Below, in pieces: positions 1 to 8,107 of a DNA stretch of 64,000 nt. This DNA comes from Microbacterium sp. SORGH_AS_0428 (lineage in GTDB: Bacteria > Actinomycetota > Actinomycetes > Actinomycetales > Microbacteriaceae), in the NCBI RefSeq assembly GCF_031453615.1, contig NZ_JAVIZT010000001.1, forward strand, positions 1,550,001 through 1,614,000, given 5' to 3'. A program made the position numbers and the translations under genes. The first letter of the stretch is position 1, and the number at the start of each line of letters is the position of its first letter. The notes beneath the pieces were generated by a model. The model was not told where the DNA came from. It saw only the letters and a list, made by a program, of their open reading frames with translations, and ran no database searches.

Positions 1-360
1 GCGCCCCACCCATTCGCGGATGAGGGTCAGGTAGCGCTCGCGCCGCCAGCCACCGGGCTGGCCGGCCGATCGGGCGCGCGGACGCGTGTCCTGCCGTGCA
101 CGCGGCGGCGTCCACGCTCCCTCCGCCTCGGGCGCAGCACTTACCGCACCCCGGCCTCGGTCGTAGGCCGCCCTCGCCTCGGGCGTGCCCACGAGCTCCC
201 ACGCGCGCTGCACCTCGACGAAGCGCACCGCGTCGCCGCCGGTGTCGGGATGCGTCTCACGCAGGCGCACCCGGAACGCACGCCGCAGGGTCTCGTCGTC
301 GGCATCGGACGCGACCTGGAGGATGTCGTACGCGGACGCGGAGAGGGGACTGTCGAACAC
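1..360 (-). CDS. J-domain (DnaJ-like) co-chaperone, truncated by window edge
   Basis: J-domain proteins stimulate the ATPase of an Hsp70 (DnaK) partner in the cytoplasm. Reading from a GTG at 360, the frame stays open for 120 codons to the left edge. It holds a typical J domain at residues 9-70: an AYDILQV start, a helix of basic residues, the diagnostic HPD tripeptide at 37-39 followed by TGGD, and a closing AYDRGRG. After it comes an Arg/Pro/Ala-rich linker. No zinc-finger cysteines are seen in the visible part, so this is a J-domain-only type rather than canonical DnaJ. The C-terminus lies outside the window. It runs the same way as the two envelope genes upstream of it. Confidence 0.8.
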   Translation of the reverse strand, partial: MFDSPLSASAYDILQVASDADDETLRRAFRVRLRETHPDTGGDAVRFVEVQRAWELVGTPEARAAYDRGRGAVSAAPEAEGAWTPPRARQDTRPRARSAGQPGGWRRERYLTLIREWVGR

Positions 361-431
361 GCCGCCTCGCTTTCACCTGCCGCACGGCAGCGTCCAGGCT
401 ACCGGGCCACGCCTGTTCGGGCGCCGTGAGC

Positions 432-950
432 TCAGCGGCGTTCGTTGCGTCGCGCGTACGCCGCCGCCTTGCGGCTGGACAGAGCGAGCAGCACCAGGAT
501 GTCGAGGCCGAGGTTGAGCAGGGTGCTGCTGATGCGGATGTCCTGGCCCTGCACCCACCAGGTCGAGAAGGCGACGCTGATCGACAGCACCGAGAAGAAG
601 AGCACGGTGACCCGCGAGCGGTTGCCGCCGCGCAGGACGAAGATCGCCATGACGGCGTCGAACAGCAGGACGGCGCCGCCCACGAGCCAGACGAACCCGA
701 GCCCGAGCGCCCGCTCCTGCTCGCTGAGGGGAACCCCGTCGATCATGATCGATGCGTCGTGCACGATGTGACGCCACTCGAGGGTGATCGCCAGCAGCCA
801 GATCACTCCCGCCAGCACGCGCAGCAGGACGAGGAGTCCGCCGGCCACCGTCGCCGCGGGCCGCGGCATGTCCGGATCGTGGGCGAGCGGACGCGCGAGG
901 CGCGCCGGTGACTCGAACGCCGTGCGCTTGCGGGGGACCTTCTCGCTCAC
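432..950 (-). CDS. Small integral membrane protein, unknown function
   Basis: 172 residues from a GTG at 950. The N-terminal 30 residues are basic and cytoplasmic-looking. About four hydrophobic segments follow (roughly residues 34-56, 78-102, 108-128 and 140-160), so the protein should sit in the membrane. No catalytic motif is visible. Its start overlaps the stop of the upstream LssY-like gene (GTGA at 947-950), so the two are translationally coupled and may act together at the envelope. I do not recognise a named family. Confidence 0.7.
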   Translation of the reverse strand: MSEKVPRKRTAFESPARLARPLAHDPDMPRPAATVAGGLLVLLRVLAGVIWLLAITLEWRHIVHDASIMIDGVPLSEQERALGLGFVWLVGGAVLLFDAVMAIFVLRGGNRSRVTVLFFSVLSISVAFSTWWVQGQDIRISSTLLNLGLDILVLLALSSRKAAAYARRNERR

Positions 951-1771
951 GCCGTCACCCCCCGCACGTCCACGATCGGCAGATCACCGTCGGTACGGAT
1001 GCTGTCGCCGCCGCCGTTGCGGGCGTGATAACCGGTGGAGAAGTCCGCGATCACGTCCACCCTCACGCGCGGCTCCGCCGCGGTCACCGTCTGCACGATG
1101 TGGTCGCGCTCGATGTCCGTGTCGGCGTCGATGCGATGAGTCACCTGCAGCGTGAACAGCGACAGCCCGACGGCGGTGTCGAAGGTGCCGGCGGCCAGCC
1201 ATTCCACCCGGCGCCCGCCCGGCAGCAGCCAGTCGTCCGGGCACCGCCAGAAGCGCACGTGGTGCCGCTGCGCGGGGTTGCCGTCCACCTCCTGCTGGTA
1301 CGCGAAGTCCTGCTGCCGCGAGAACAGGAACAGCGGGCTGACGGGGGCCTCGTCGTAGCTGCGCCTGGTGAGGGTCGACGTGATGATGCGCCACGAGGAG
1401 GCGAGGGTCACGGGGTCGGCCCTCGTCCAGCCCGCGCGGCGCAGCACCTCCTCGATCTGCTCGGCACTGCCCATGAACGCGATGTTGACGGGGTCGCCGA
1501 GCAATCCGTCGCTCGTGCGCGTGCGGCCGATGAAGTAGTCGGGCACGTAGATCATCGTCAGGATGCGGTGCAGCCGCGGCAGCACGAGGTACGCCAGCAG
1601 CACCCAGAACACGACGGCGAGCGGGATGCCCCACCATCCGACCCGGAAGGTCTCGGTGAAGCTCAGGTAGGCGAGCCAGATCGAGGCGAGGCCGGCGAAG
1701 ACGAAGAAGAAGCCGTCGAGTGCGACGCCGATGGAGTAGGCCCGGCGCTTCCGCTTCTCCCCCGCAGTCAC
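947..1771 (-). CDS. LssY C-terminal domain membrane protein
   Basis: 274 residues. Two hydrophobic segments lie near the N-terminus (about residues 12-35 and 42-64), followed by a soluble domain. That domain carries features I associate with LssY C-terminal proteins: an RAGWTRADP stretch, APVSPLFLFSRQQDFAYQ, and a RHHVRFW motif followed by an Asp/Thr-rich C-terminal part. The biochemical role of the family is not established. The GTG start at 1771 was chosen because it is preceded by a CTGGGG stretch and lies just past the stop of the upstream hydrolase gene; longer in-frame versions would run through that gene. Its stop overlaps the start of the next membrane protein. Confidence 0.7.
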   Translation of the reverse strand: MTAGEKRKRRAYSIGVALDGFFFVFAGLASIWLAYLSFTETFRVGWWGIPLAVVFWVLLAYLVLPRLHRILTMIYVPDYFIGRTRTSDGLLGDPVNIAFMGSAEQIEEVLRRAGWTRADPVTLASSWRIITSTLTRRSYDEAPVSPLFLFSRQQDFAYQQEVDGNPAQRHHVRFWRCPDDWLLPGGRRVEWLAAGTFDTAVGLSLFTLQVTHRIDADTDIERDHIVQTVTAAEPRVRVDVIADFSTGYHARNGGGDSIRTDGDLPIVDVRGVTA

Positions 1772-1773
1772 GA

Positions 1774-2832
1774 TCAGCCCCAGAGCGCCCGCGGAGGCCG
1801 GAAACCGAAGGCCTGATCGACGATCTCGGGATCGAGGTCGTCGAGCGAGGCGGGATGCCAGCGCGGGGACCGGTCCTTGTCGACGAGCTGCGCACGGATG
1901 CCTTCGACGAGGTCGGGCTGGGTGAGGGCGAACCACATCACGAGGCCGTACTCCTGTTCCAGCACCTCGCGCAGAGACCTCTTGCGCCGCGCGCGGCGCA
2001 CGGCCTCGAGCGTCACGGTCAGCGCCGTGGGCGAGAGCGCGGCGATCAGGTCGGCGGCGGCGGCCGCATCCGGCTCGGGATGCGCGCGCAGCCGCGTGAG
2101 GATCTCACTCACCGAGTCGGCGGCGAACGCATCGTCGATCCACGCTCTCGCCGTCTCGAGCCGCGAGGTGTCGGGTGTCTCGTCGAACAGGAGCACCAGC
2201 TCGGCCGGCCCCTGCGGGTCCGCGCGGGTCTCGAGGGCGTCACGGAAGGCGTCGACGCGGTCTGCGGGAACGAGGTGGTCGGCGAACCCCGCGTAGATCG
2301 CGTCGGCCGCATCCATCGTGCCCCCGGTCAGCGCGAGGTACTCGCCGATGCGCCCGGGCGCGTGCGCGAGCAGCCAGGTGCCGCCGACGTCCGGGGTGAA
2401 ACCGATGCGCGTCTCGGGCATCGCCAGCTGCGAGCGCTCGGTGACCACGCGGTGCCCGGCATGGGAGGCGAGCCCCACGCCGCCGCCCATCGTGATCCCG
2501 TCGGCGATCGTGACGACCGGCTTCGGATATTCGGCGAGGCGGGCGTTCAGCGCGTACTCCGCGAGGAAGAAGTCGGCGGTGCGCTCCGCGTCGGAGCTCA
2601 TCGCCTGCTCGCGGAGGAGACGCACATCGCCGCCCGCGCAGAAGCCGCGCTCGCCCGCGCCGTCGAGCAGCACGACCTCGACATCGGCGTCGTGCTCCCA
2701 CGCATCCAGGGCTCCGGCGAGTCGGCGCACCATATCGATGTCGACCGCGTTGAGCGCGCGCGGACGGTTGAGCGTCAGCCGCCCCACCCCCTGATCCGAC
2801 CGCACCAGCACCGTCGCATCCGTACCGCTCAT
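1774..2832 (-). CDS. 3-hydroxyisobutyryl-CoA hydrolase, enoyl-CoA hydratase superfamily
   Basis: Enzymes of this group release 3-hydroxyisobutyrate (or 3-hydroxypropionate) from its CoA thioester in valine breakdown. The 352-residue length fits hydrolases better than the usual 260-residue hydratases. Visible crotonase-fold elements: FCAGGDV (64-70) and GGGVG (116-120) for the oxyanion hole, then AMPETRIGFTPDVG (137-150). The E140 and D148 in that last stretch are the hydrolase-type acidic pair, and PDVG is characteristic of the branch. A C-terminal extension of about 100 residues also matches. The ATG at 2832 fits the N-terminal beta strand. It is transcribed away from the ABC operon, with 115 bases between starts. 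Confidence 0.85.
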   Translation of the reverse strand: MSGTDATVLVRSDQGVGRLTLNRPRALNAVDIDMVRRLAGALDAWEHDADVEVVLLDGAGERGFCAGGDVRLLREQAMSSDAERTADFFLAEYALNARLAEYPKPVVTIADGITMGGGVGLASHAGHRVVTERSQLAMPETRIGFTPDVGGTWLLAHAPGRIGEYLALTGGTMDAADAIYAGFADHLVPADRVDAFRDALETRADPQGPAELVLLFDETPDTSRLETARAWIDDAFAADSVSEILTRLRAHPEPDAAAAADLIAALSPTALTVTLEAVRRARRKRSLREVLEQEYGLVMWFALTQPDLVEGIRAQLVDKDRSPRWHPASLDDLDPEIVDQAFGFRPPRALWG

Positions 2833-2947
2833 GACCGCCACGTTAGCGCCGCCGGAGTGCCCGCACGGGATCGGCGAGAGTCGATCCCCGATTTTCCGCG
2901 GATTTCCGCCAGAATGGAGAAACGTTCTGACCTTGACGGAGGTTCCC

Positions 2948-4285
2948 ATGCCCGACGGCCAGATCCTGGAGTTCTCCGAGGTCACCAAGAGATTCGGCAC
3001 GATTGATGCCGTCTCCCGGTTGAGCGCGCGTATCGAGCCCGGCCTCGTGACCGGGTTCCTCGGTCCGAACGGCGCGGGCAAGACCACCTCCCTGCGCATG
3101 CTGCTGGGCCTCGTCCGGCCCACCTCGGGCACGACGACGATCGGCGGATCGCACTACAGCGAGCTGCGTGACCCGCTGCGCACCGTCGGCGCCGCACTCG
3201 AAGCGTCGAGCTTCCACCCCGGTCGCAGCGGCGCCAACCACCTGAAGGTGTACGCACAGGCGGCGGGACTGCCGACCGGCCGCATCGACGAGACGCTCGC
3301 CCTCGTCGGCCTCTCGGACGCCGCAGGGCGCAAGGTGGGCGGCTACTCCCTCGGCATGCGGCAACGGCTGGGCCTGGCGACGGCGCTGCTCGGGGACCCG
3401 GGCGTCCTCGTACTCGACGAGCCCTCCAACGGCCTCGACCCCGAGGGCATCAAGTGGATGCGGATGCTGCTGCGCGCCTTCGCCGACGAGGGTCGTACCG
3501 TGCTCGTCTCCTCGCACCTTCTCATGGAGATCCAGCAGACCGCGGATCGCCTTCTGATCCTCGCCCGCGGACGCCTCGTGTTCGACGGCGGCATCGAAGA
3601 CCTCGCCGACCCCGACGAGTACGCGACGGTCGTCGATGCCCCCGATCGCGCCGCCCTCGAGGCCGCGCTCACCGCTGCGGGGCACTCGTTCGAGGTGCTG
3701 CGCTCGGGGCTCACGGTGCGCGGAGCGGAGCCCGTCGAGGTGGGCGCACTCGCCGCCGCATCCGGCATCGCCCTGTCTGGCCTGCAACGCCGCGGCCCCG
3801 AGCTCGAGGAGATCTTCCTCGCGCTGGTCGACGGCACGAGGGTGCACCCGCCGGTGGGCGTGGTCGCGGCCATCCCCGCGGTCGACGAAGACGCACCGCT
3901 CGCGCCCGAGAACGACCCCGCCCCGGAGACGTCGGAGATCACCGAGGCGCCCGACGTGGAGGTGCCGCTGGACACGCCCGTTCCCGAGGGGGCCGTCGAG
4001 GCCGCCCGTGAGGATGCTGCGGCTGCCGGCGAGGATGCGCCGGCCGACCGGGCCGCGGACGTGGACGTGGACGAGCCCGCGCCGGCGTCGGACGACGAGC
4101 ACGCCGCCGCCGACGAGGCCGCATCTCCCTCGAGCGACGAGCATGCCGACGCCCCCGCATCCGAGGCCGAGCCGGCACTCGAGGCAGAGCCGGCACCTAC
4201 CGAGGCCATCCAGATGACCGAGCCGATGGATGGGACCGAGCCGCATCCCGAAGCCGACGACCGCGAGGAAGGGGGCCGGGCATGA
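2948..4285 (+). CDS. ABC transporter ATPase with long acidic C-terminal tail
   Basis: ATP-hydrolysing subunit of an ABC exporter whose permease is the next gene. Walker A GPNGAGKT is at 39-46, the signature YSLGMRQR at about 132-139 and Walker B LVLDEPSNGLDP at about 155-166, all intact. The start at 2948 is set by GGAGG at 2938-2942. The ATPase ends near residue 315. It is followed by about 125 residues composed almost only of Asp, Glu, Ala and Pro, which should be disordered and strongly negative. This tail is not part of the ABC family, whose members usually have about 300 residues. ATGA overlap with the permease gene indicates coupling. Substrate unknown. Confidence 0.85.
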   Translation: MPDGQILEFSEVTKRFGTIDAVSRLSARIEPGLVTGFLGPNGAGKTTSLRMLLGLVRPTSGTTTIGGSHYSELRDPLRTVGAALEASSFHPGRSGANHLKVYAQAAGLPTGRIDETLALVGLSDAAGRKVGGYSLGMRQRLGLATALLGDPGVLVLDEPSNGLDPEGIKWMRMLLRAFADEGRTVLVSSHLLMEIQQTADRLLILARGRLVFDGGIEDLADPDEYATVVDAPDRAALEAALTAAGHSFEVLRSGLTVRGAEPVEVGALAAASGIALSGLQRRGPELEEIFLALVDGTRVHPPVGVVAAIPAVDEDAPLAPENDPAPETSEITEAPDVEVPLDTPVPEGAVEAAREDAAAAGEDAPADRAADVDVDEPAPASDDEHAAADEAASPSSDEHADAPASEAEPALEAEPAPTEAIQMTEPMDGTEPHPEADDREEGGRA

Positions 4286-5112
4286 GCCTCGTGAACGTCA
4301 CCCGCTCCGAGCTGACCAAGCAGTTCACCACCTCGATCTGGTGGATCCTGGGGATCGTGCTCGCCGGATACGTCGGGTTCACGGCGGCGGGCTTGACCGT
4401 CGTTTTCGCGCTGGCCGCGAGCGGCGCCCTCCCGTCGAGCGGCGGCGGCCTCACGGCGACGGGCGTGCCGGGTGATGTCAGCGCTCTGATCTACAGCCTC
4501 GCCGCATCCGTCGGCTACGTCTTCCCCCTGCTGATCGGCACGCTGCTCGTCACCGGGGAGTTCCGTCACAACACGCTCACCCCGACCTTCCTCACGACGC
4601 CGAAACGCGGACGGGTGCTTGCGGCGAAGGTGCTGGCCGGGGCCGTCATGGGCCTGGTCTACGCCGCTCTGGCACTGATCGTCACCGTGGGTCCCGCCGC
4701 CGGCATCCTGGCCGGGTTCGGGCAGCACACGGGCCTCGACTCGTCGGCCACGTGGGCGATGCTGGGCCGCATCGTCATCGCCTTCGTGCTGTGGGTCGTG
4801 GTCGGCATCGGCGTGGGCCTCGTGGTGCGCAACCAGGTCGCGGCGGTCGTGATCGTGCTCGCCTTCACGCAGTTCATCGAGCCCCTGTTGCGCTTCGGCG
4901 GCGCCTTCGTCTCCGGCCTGAGCGACGCGGCCCGGTTCCTGCCGGGCGCCGCGAGCGACACCCTGGTCGGCGCGAGCCTGTTCTCCGCCGGCACCGGAGG
5001 GGATGCGGGTCAGCCGCTCGAGTGGTGGGTCGGCGGCCTCGTGCTGCTCGCCTACGGCCTGCTGCTCACTGTGCTCGGCCACTTCTCGAGCTGGCGCCGC
5101 GACGTCGGCTGA
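4282..5112 (+). CDS. ABC-2 type permease
   Basis: 276-residue membrane subunit partnered with the ATPase immediately upstream (ATGA overlap at 4282-4285). Six hydrophobic stretches can be made out, at about 17-48, 70-95, 115-143, 160-190, 195-215 and 250-270. The TGEFRHNTLTPTFLTTPKRGRVLAAK stretch, split here around its GEFRHNTLTPTFL core, is typical of ABC-2 permeases in two-gene exporters. The transported compound cannot be told from the sequence. Confidence 0.8.
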   Translation: MSLVNVTRSELTKQFTTSIWWILGIVLAGYVGFTAAGLTVVFALAASGALPSSGGGLTATGVPGDVSALIYSLAASVGYVFPLLIGTLLVTGEFRHNTLTPTFLTTPKRGRVLAAKVLAGAVMGLVYAALALIVTVGPAAGILAGFGQHTGLDSSATWAMLGRIVIAFVLWVVVGIGVGLVVRNQVAAVVIVLAFTQFIEPLLRFGGAFVSGLSDAARFLPGAASDTLVGASLFSAGTGGDAGQPLEWWVGGLVLLAYGLLLTVLGHFSSWRRDVG

Positions 5113-5134
5113 CCCCCGCTCTCGGCGACTCGGC

Positions 5135-5527
5135 TCAGCTGGAGGCGAGCTCGACGATGTCTGTCGGGTCGTCTCCCGCATCGACCCGGAGTGCACGCAC
5201 GAGGGCCTCGCCGTGCCGGGTGCCGAGCACCAGTCGCTGGAACTCGGTGTCGCCCGCGAGGTCGATGACCACGCCGGGACGGTTCTTGCGGATGACGGCG
5301 AAGTCCTTGCCGCCGGCATAACGCCACGTTCCGATCGCGAGTGTCGCGGGGATGAGGGTTCCCGGCGAGCGGACGCCGCGCAGCCACGTCCAGGGATCGT
5401 CGGTCAGCTGCACCCGCGAGATCGCGGCACGATCGAGCGTCACATTCCGCTTACGGAATGCCAGCGCCTTCTCGGCGCCCGACAGCACGATCTCGAGGTG
5501 TCCCGAGTCGAGCATGAGCGTCACCAT
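5135..5527 (-). CDS. Small PH-like protein of unknown function
   Basis: 130 residues, predicted soluble and mostly beta. The pattern of an N-terminal strand-rich segment, a DPWTWLRGVRSPGTLIP motif and then FAVIRKNRPGVVIDL matches small actinobacterial proteins that I recall as bacterial PH-domain-like. Function is not known. It converges on the permease gene (22-base gap) and diverges from fbiC. An internal ATG at 5515 is an alternative start, because the ribosome-binding signal for 5527 lies too close to the codon. Confidence 0.6.
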   Translation of the reverse strand: MVTLMLDSGHLEIVLSGAEKALAFRKRNVTLDRAAISRVQLTDDPWTWLRGVRSPGTLIPATLAIGTWRYAGGKDFAVIRKNRPGVVIDLAGDTEFQRLVLGTRHGEALVRALRVDAGDDPTDIVELASS

Positions 5528-5641
5528 GCTCCAAGTCTGCCAGCGACCCTTCGGCGGCGGCAGCGAATTTGCTCACAGACGGACAACGATCCGCCAGCTT
5601 GGTGCGACCCCGACCGCGCACGGCGGTGGAAGACTGGACCG

Positions 5642-8107
5642 GTGCCCACGCCTCGTACCGACCTCCGGTCAGATGTGGGGCCCGAGACGGCTCCCGTGCT
5701 CGTCGCCCACGTGATCGACCGCGCCCGAGCGGGCGAACGACTGAGCACCGACGAGGTGCTCGCTCTGGTCACCGCCGACGGCGCCGACCGCGACCTCCTG
5801 TTGGCCGCCGCATCCGCTCTGCGCGACGAGGGGCTCGCGCTCGCGGGACGCCCCGGCATCATCACCTACTCGCGCAAGGTGTTCGTTCCGCTGACGACCC
5901 TCTGCCGCGACCGGTGCCACTACTGCATCTTCGTCGACACCCCCGGCCAGCTGCTGAAGAAGAACAAGCCCGCGTACATGTCGCCCGAGCAGGTGCTGCA
6001 GGTGGTGCGACAGGGCGCGGCCCTCGGGTGCAAGGAGGTGCTGCTAACCCTCGGCGACCGTCCGGAGGAGCGCTGGCCCGAGGCGCGCGCCTGGCTCGAC
6101 GAGCACGGATACGCATCGACACTCGACTACGTCGCTGCGATCGCCCGCCTCGTCACGGCCGAGACGGGCCTGCTCGCGCACCTGAACCCCGGCGTCATGC
6201 ACGCGCACGAGCTGAGTGCCCTCCGCCCCGTCGCACCCTCGATGGGAATGATGCTCGAGACGACCTCGCGCGCCCTCTTCGAGACACCGGGCCAGCCCCA
6301 CTTCGGTTCCCCCGACAAGGATCCCGCGCTCCGGCTACAGGTGATCGAGGATGCCGGGGCCGCCCGCATCCCGTTCACCACCGGCATCCTCGTCGGCATC
6401 GGCGAGACGCCCCTCGACAGGGCCGAATCCCTCGTCGCGCTGCGCGACGCCCATCAGCGGCACGGCCACATCCAGGAAGTCATCGTGCAGAACTTCCGCG
6501 CGAAGCCGCGCACCGCGATGCAGGACGCCCCGGATGCGGACCTGCTCGAGTACGCGACGGTCGTCGCGGCCGCGCGGCTCGTGATGGGCGCGCGGATGCG
6601 GATCCAGGTACCGCCGAACCTGTCCGACCCGGCCGAGTTCGCCCTGCTCGTCGCAGCCGGGATCGACGACTGGGGCGGAGTGTCGCCGCTGACCGCGGAC
6701 CACGTGAACCCCGAGCGCCCCTGGCCGCATGTCGACGATCTGGCGGCGGCCACCGCGTCCCTCGGCTACGAGTTGCACGAACGCCTGACCGCCCATCCCG
6801 AGTACCTCGCCGACGCGGACACGTGGCTCGATCCCGCGATGCACGCCCCCGCCGCCGCCCTCGCCGACCCCGCGACCCACCTCGCCCGCGCCGCGGTCCC
6901 TGTTCAAGGGACCCGAAACGCGGCCCCGGCGGGCTCCGAGCCGCAACACGCGTCCCTCGAGCACGGGACGGCGGGCGCCACGAGCACGGGCGGCACGAGC
7001 ATGAGCGGGGTGCACGCGGGCACAGGCACGGGCGGCACCGTGCGGAAGCTGGCGGAGCGGGCGGCGGCCGACCCTCTCGTGCTCGACGACACCGAGTGGC
7101 AGCGGCTGCTCGAGGCGGCGGGCAGCGAGCTCGACGACCTCACCCGCATCGCCGACGACGTGCGCCGCTACACGGTCGGCGAGGCGATCACGATCGCGGT
7201 CAACCGCAACCTCACCCCCACCGGCTTCCGCGCCGCGGGCGCGCAGACGCCCGCCCAGTTCGACCTCGCGGATGCGGCGGCGATCGCCGCCGACGCGTGG
7301 GACCTCGGCGCGACGGAGCTCTGCATCCAGGGCCTCATCGAGCCGGACGAGGCCGCGACCGCGTACCTCGACATCGTCCGCGCCGCGCGCGCCGCCGCTC
7401 CTGCCATCCACCTGCACGCGTACCGTCCGCAGGACGTGCACGACCTCGCCGCCCGAACCGGACTCACGCTCGACGAGGCCCTCGCCGCGATGCGGGATGC
7501 GGGTGTCGACACCGTGCCGGGCACGGGTGTGAAGGTGCTGTCGGAGCGGGTGCGCGGCCTCATCGCCCCCGGCGACCTCGAGATCGATCGCTGGGTCGAG
7601 ACCATCACGGCCGCCCACCGCGCCGGATTCCGCTCGACGAGCGTGCTGTTCTACGGACACGTGGAGACCGCGGCCGAGCGCATCGCGCACCTCGGCACCC
7701 TCCGCCGCATCCAGTCCGAGACGCGCGGGTTCACGGAGTTCGTGCCGATCCCCCTCCCCGGTCCCGCGGGCGGCGTCGGTCTCGTGACGGGGCGCTCGGC
7801 ACTCGACGAGCACCGCGCGATGGCGGCGGTCGCACGCCTGTTCCTCTCAGGCAGCATCCCGCACCTCCAGATCCCCTGGACGCGGCACGGGCTCGACACG
7901 AGCGCCGTGCTTCTGCAGGCGGGCGGCGACGACCTCGGCGGCACGCTGCTCGACGGCCGTGTGCGCCCCGAGGCCGGCATCGAAGCGGGCAACCAGCTTC
8001 CCCTCGTGAATGCGACGAGACTCGCCCGTCGGCTCTTCCGCCCGCTGCGTCAGCGCACCACGGTGTACGGCGAGCCGTCCGACGAGCGCAAGGCGGCAGC
8101 ACGATGA
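5642..8107 (+). CDS. fbiC: FO synthase FbiC (fused CofG-CofH) with degenerate CofH half
   Basis: FbiC makes FO, the deazaflavin core of coenzyme F420, from tyrosine and 5-amino-6-ribitylaminouracil using two radical-SAM domains. The CofG half (residues 1 to about 400) is normal and carries CX3CX2C at C88, C92 and C95, in LCRDRCHYC. The CofH half (about 455-821) keeps the family backbone: GEAITIAVNRN, LCIQG, VPGTGVKVL, GFTEFVPIPLP and GGDDLGGTL. However, the segment after VNRN (520-523), where CofH proteins carry their CX3CX2C cluster, is shortened by roughly 11 residues and has no cysteine. C561 is the only cysteine in that half. A Gly/Thr/Ser-rich linker of about 50 residues joins the halves. 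The GTG at 5642 is the first plausible start. The stop overlaps the next gene (ATGA). Confidence 0.85.
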   Translation: MPTPRTDLRSDVGPETAPVLVAHVIDRARAGERLSTDEVLALVTADGADRDLLLAAASALRDEGLALAGRPGIITYSRKVFVPLTTLCRDRCHYCIFVDTPGQLLKKNKPAYMSPEQVLQVVRQGAALGCKEVLLTLGDRPEERWPEARAWLDEHGYASTLDYVAAIARLVTAETGLLAHLNPGVMHAHELSALRPVAPSMGMMLETTSRALFETPGQPHFGSPDKDPALRLQVIEDAGAARIPFTTGILVGIGETPLDRAESLVALRDAHQRHGHIQEVIVQNFRAKPRTAMQDAPDADLLEYATVVAAARLVMGARMRIQVPPNLSDPAEFALLVAAGIDDWGGVSPLTADHVNPERPWPHVDDLAAATASLGYELHERLTAHPEYLADADTWLDPAMHAPAAALADPATHLARAAVPVQGTRNAAPAGSEPQHASLEHGTAGATSTGGTSMSGVHAGTGTGGTVRKLAERAAADPLVLDDTEWQRLLEAAGSELDDLTRIADDVRRYTVGEAITIAVNRNLTPTGFRAAGAQTPAQFDLADAAAIAADAWDLGATELCIQGLIEPDEAATAYLDIVRAARAAAPAIHLHAYRPQDVHDLAARTGLTLDEALAAMRDAGVDTVPGTGVKVLSERVRGLIAPGDLEIDRWVETITAAHRAGFRSTSVLFYGHVETAAERIAHLGTLRRIQSETRGFTEFVPIPLPGPAGGVGLVTGRSALDEHRAMAAVARLFLSGSIPHLQIPWTRHGLDTSAVLLQAGGDDLGGTLLDGRVRPEAGIEAGNQLPLVNATRLARRLFRPLRQRTTVYGEPSDERKAAAR

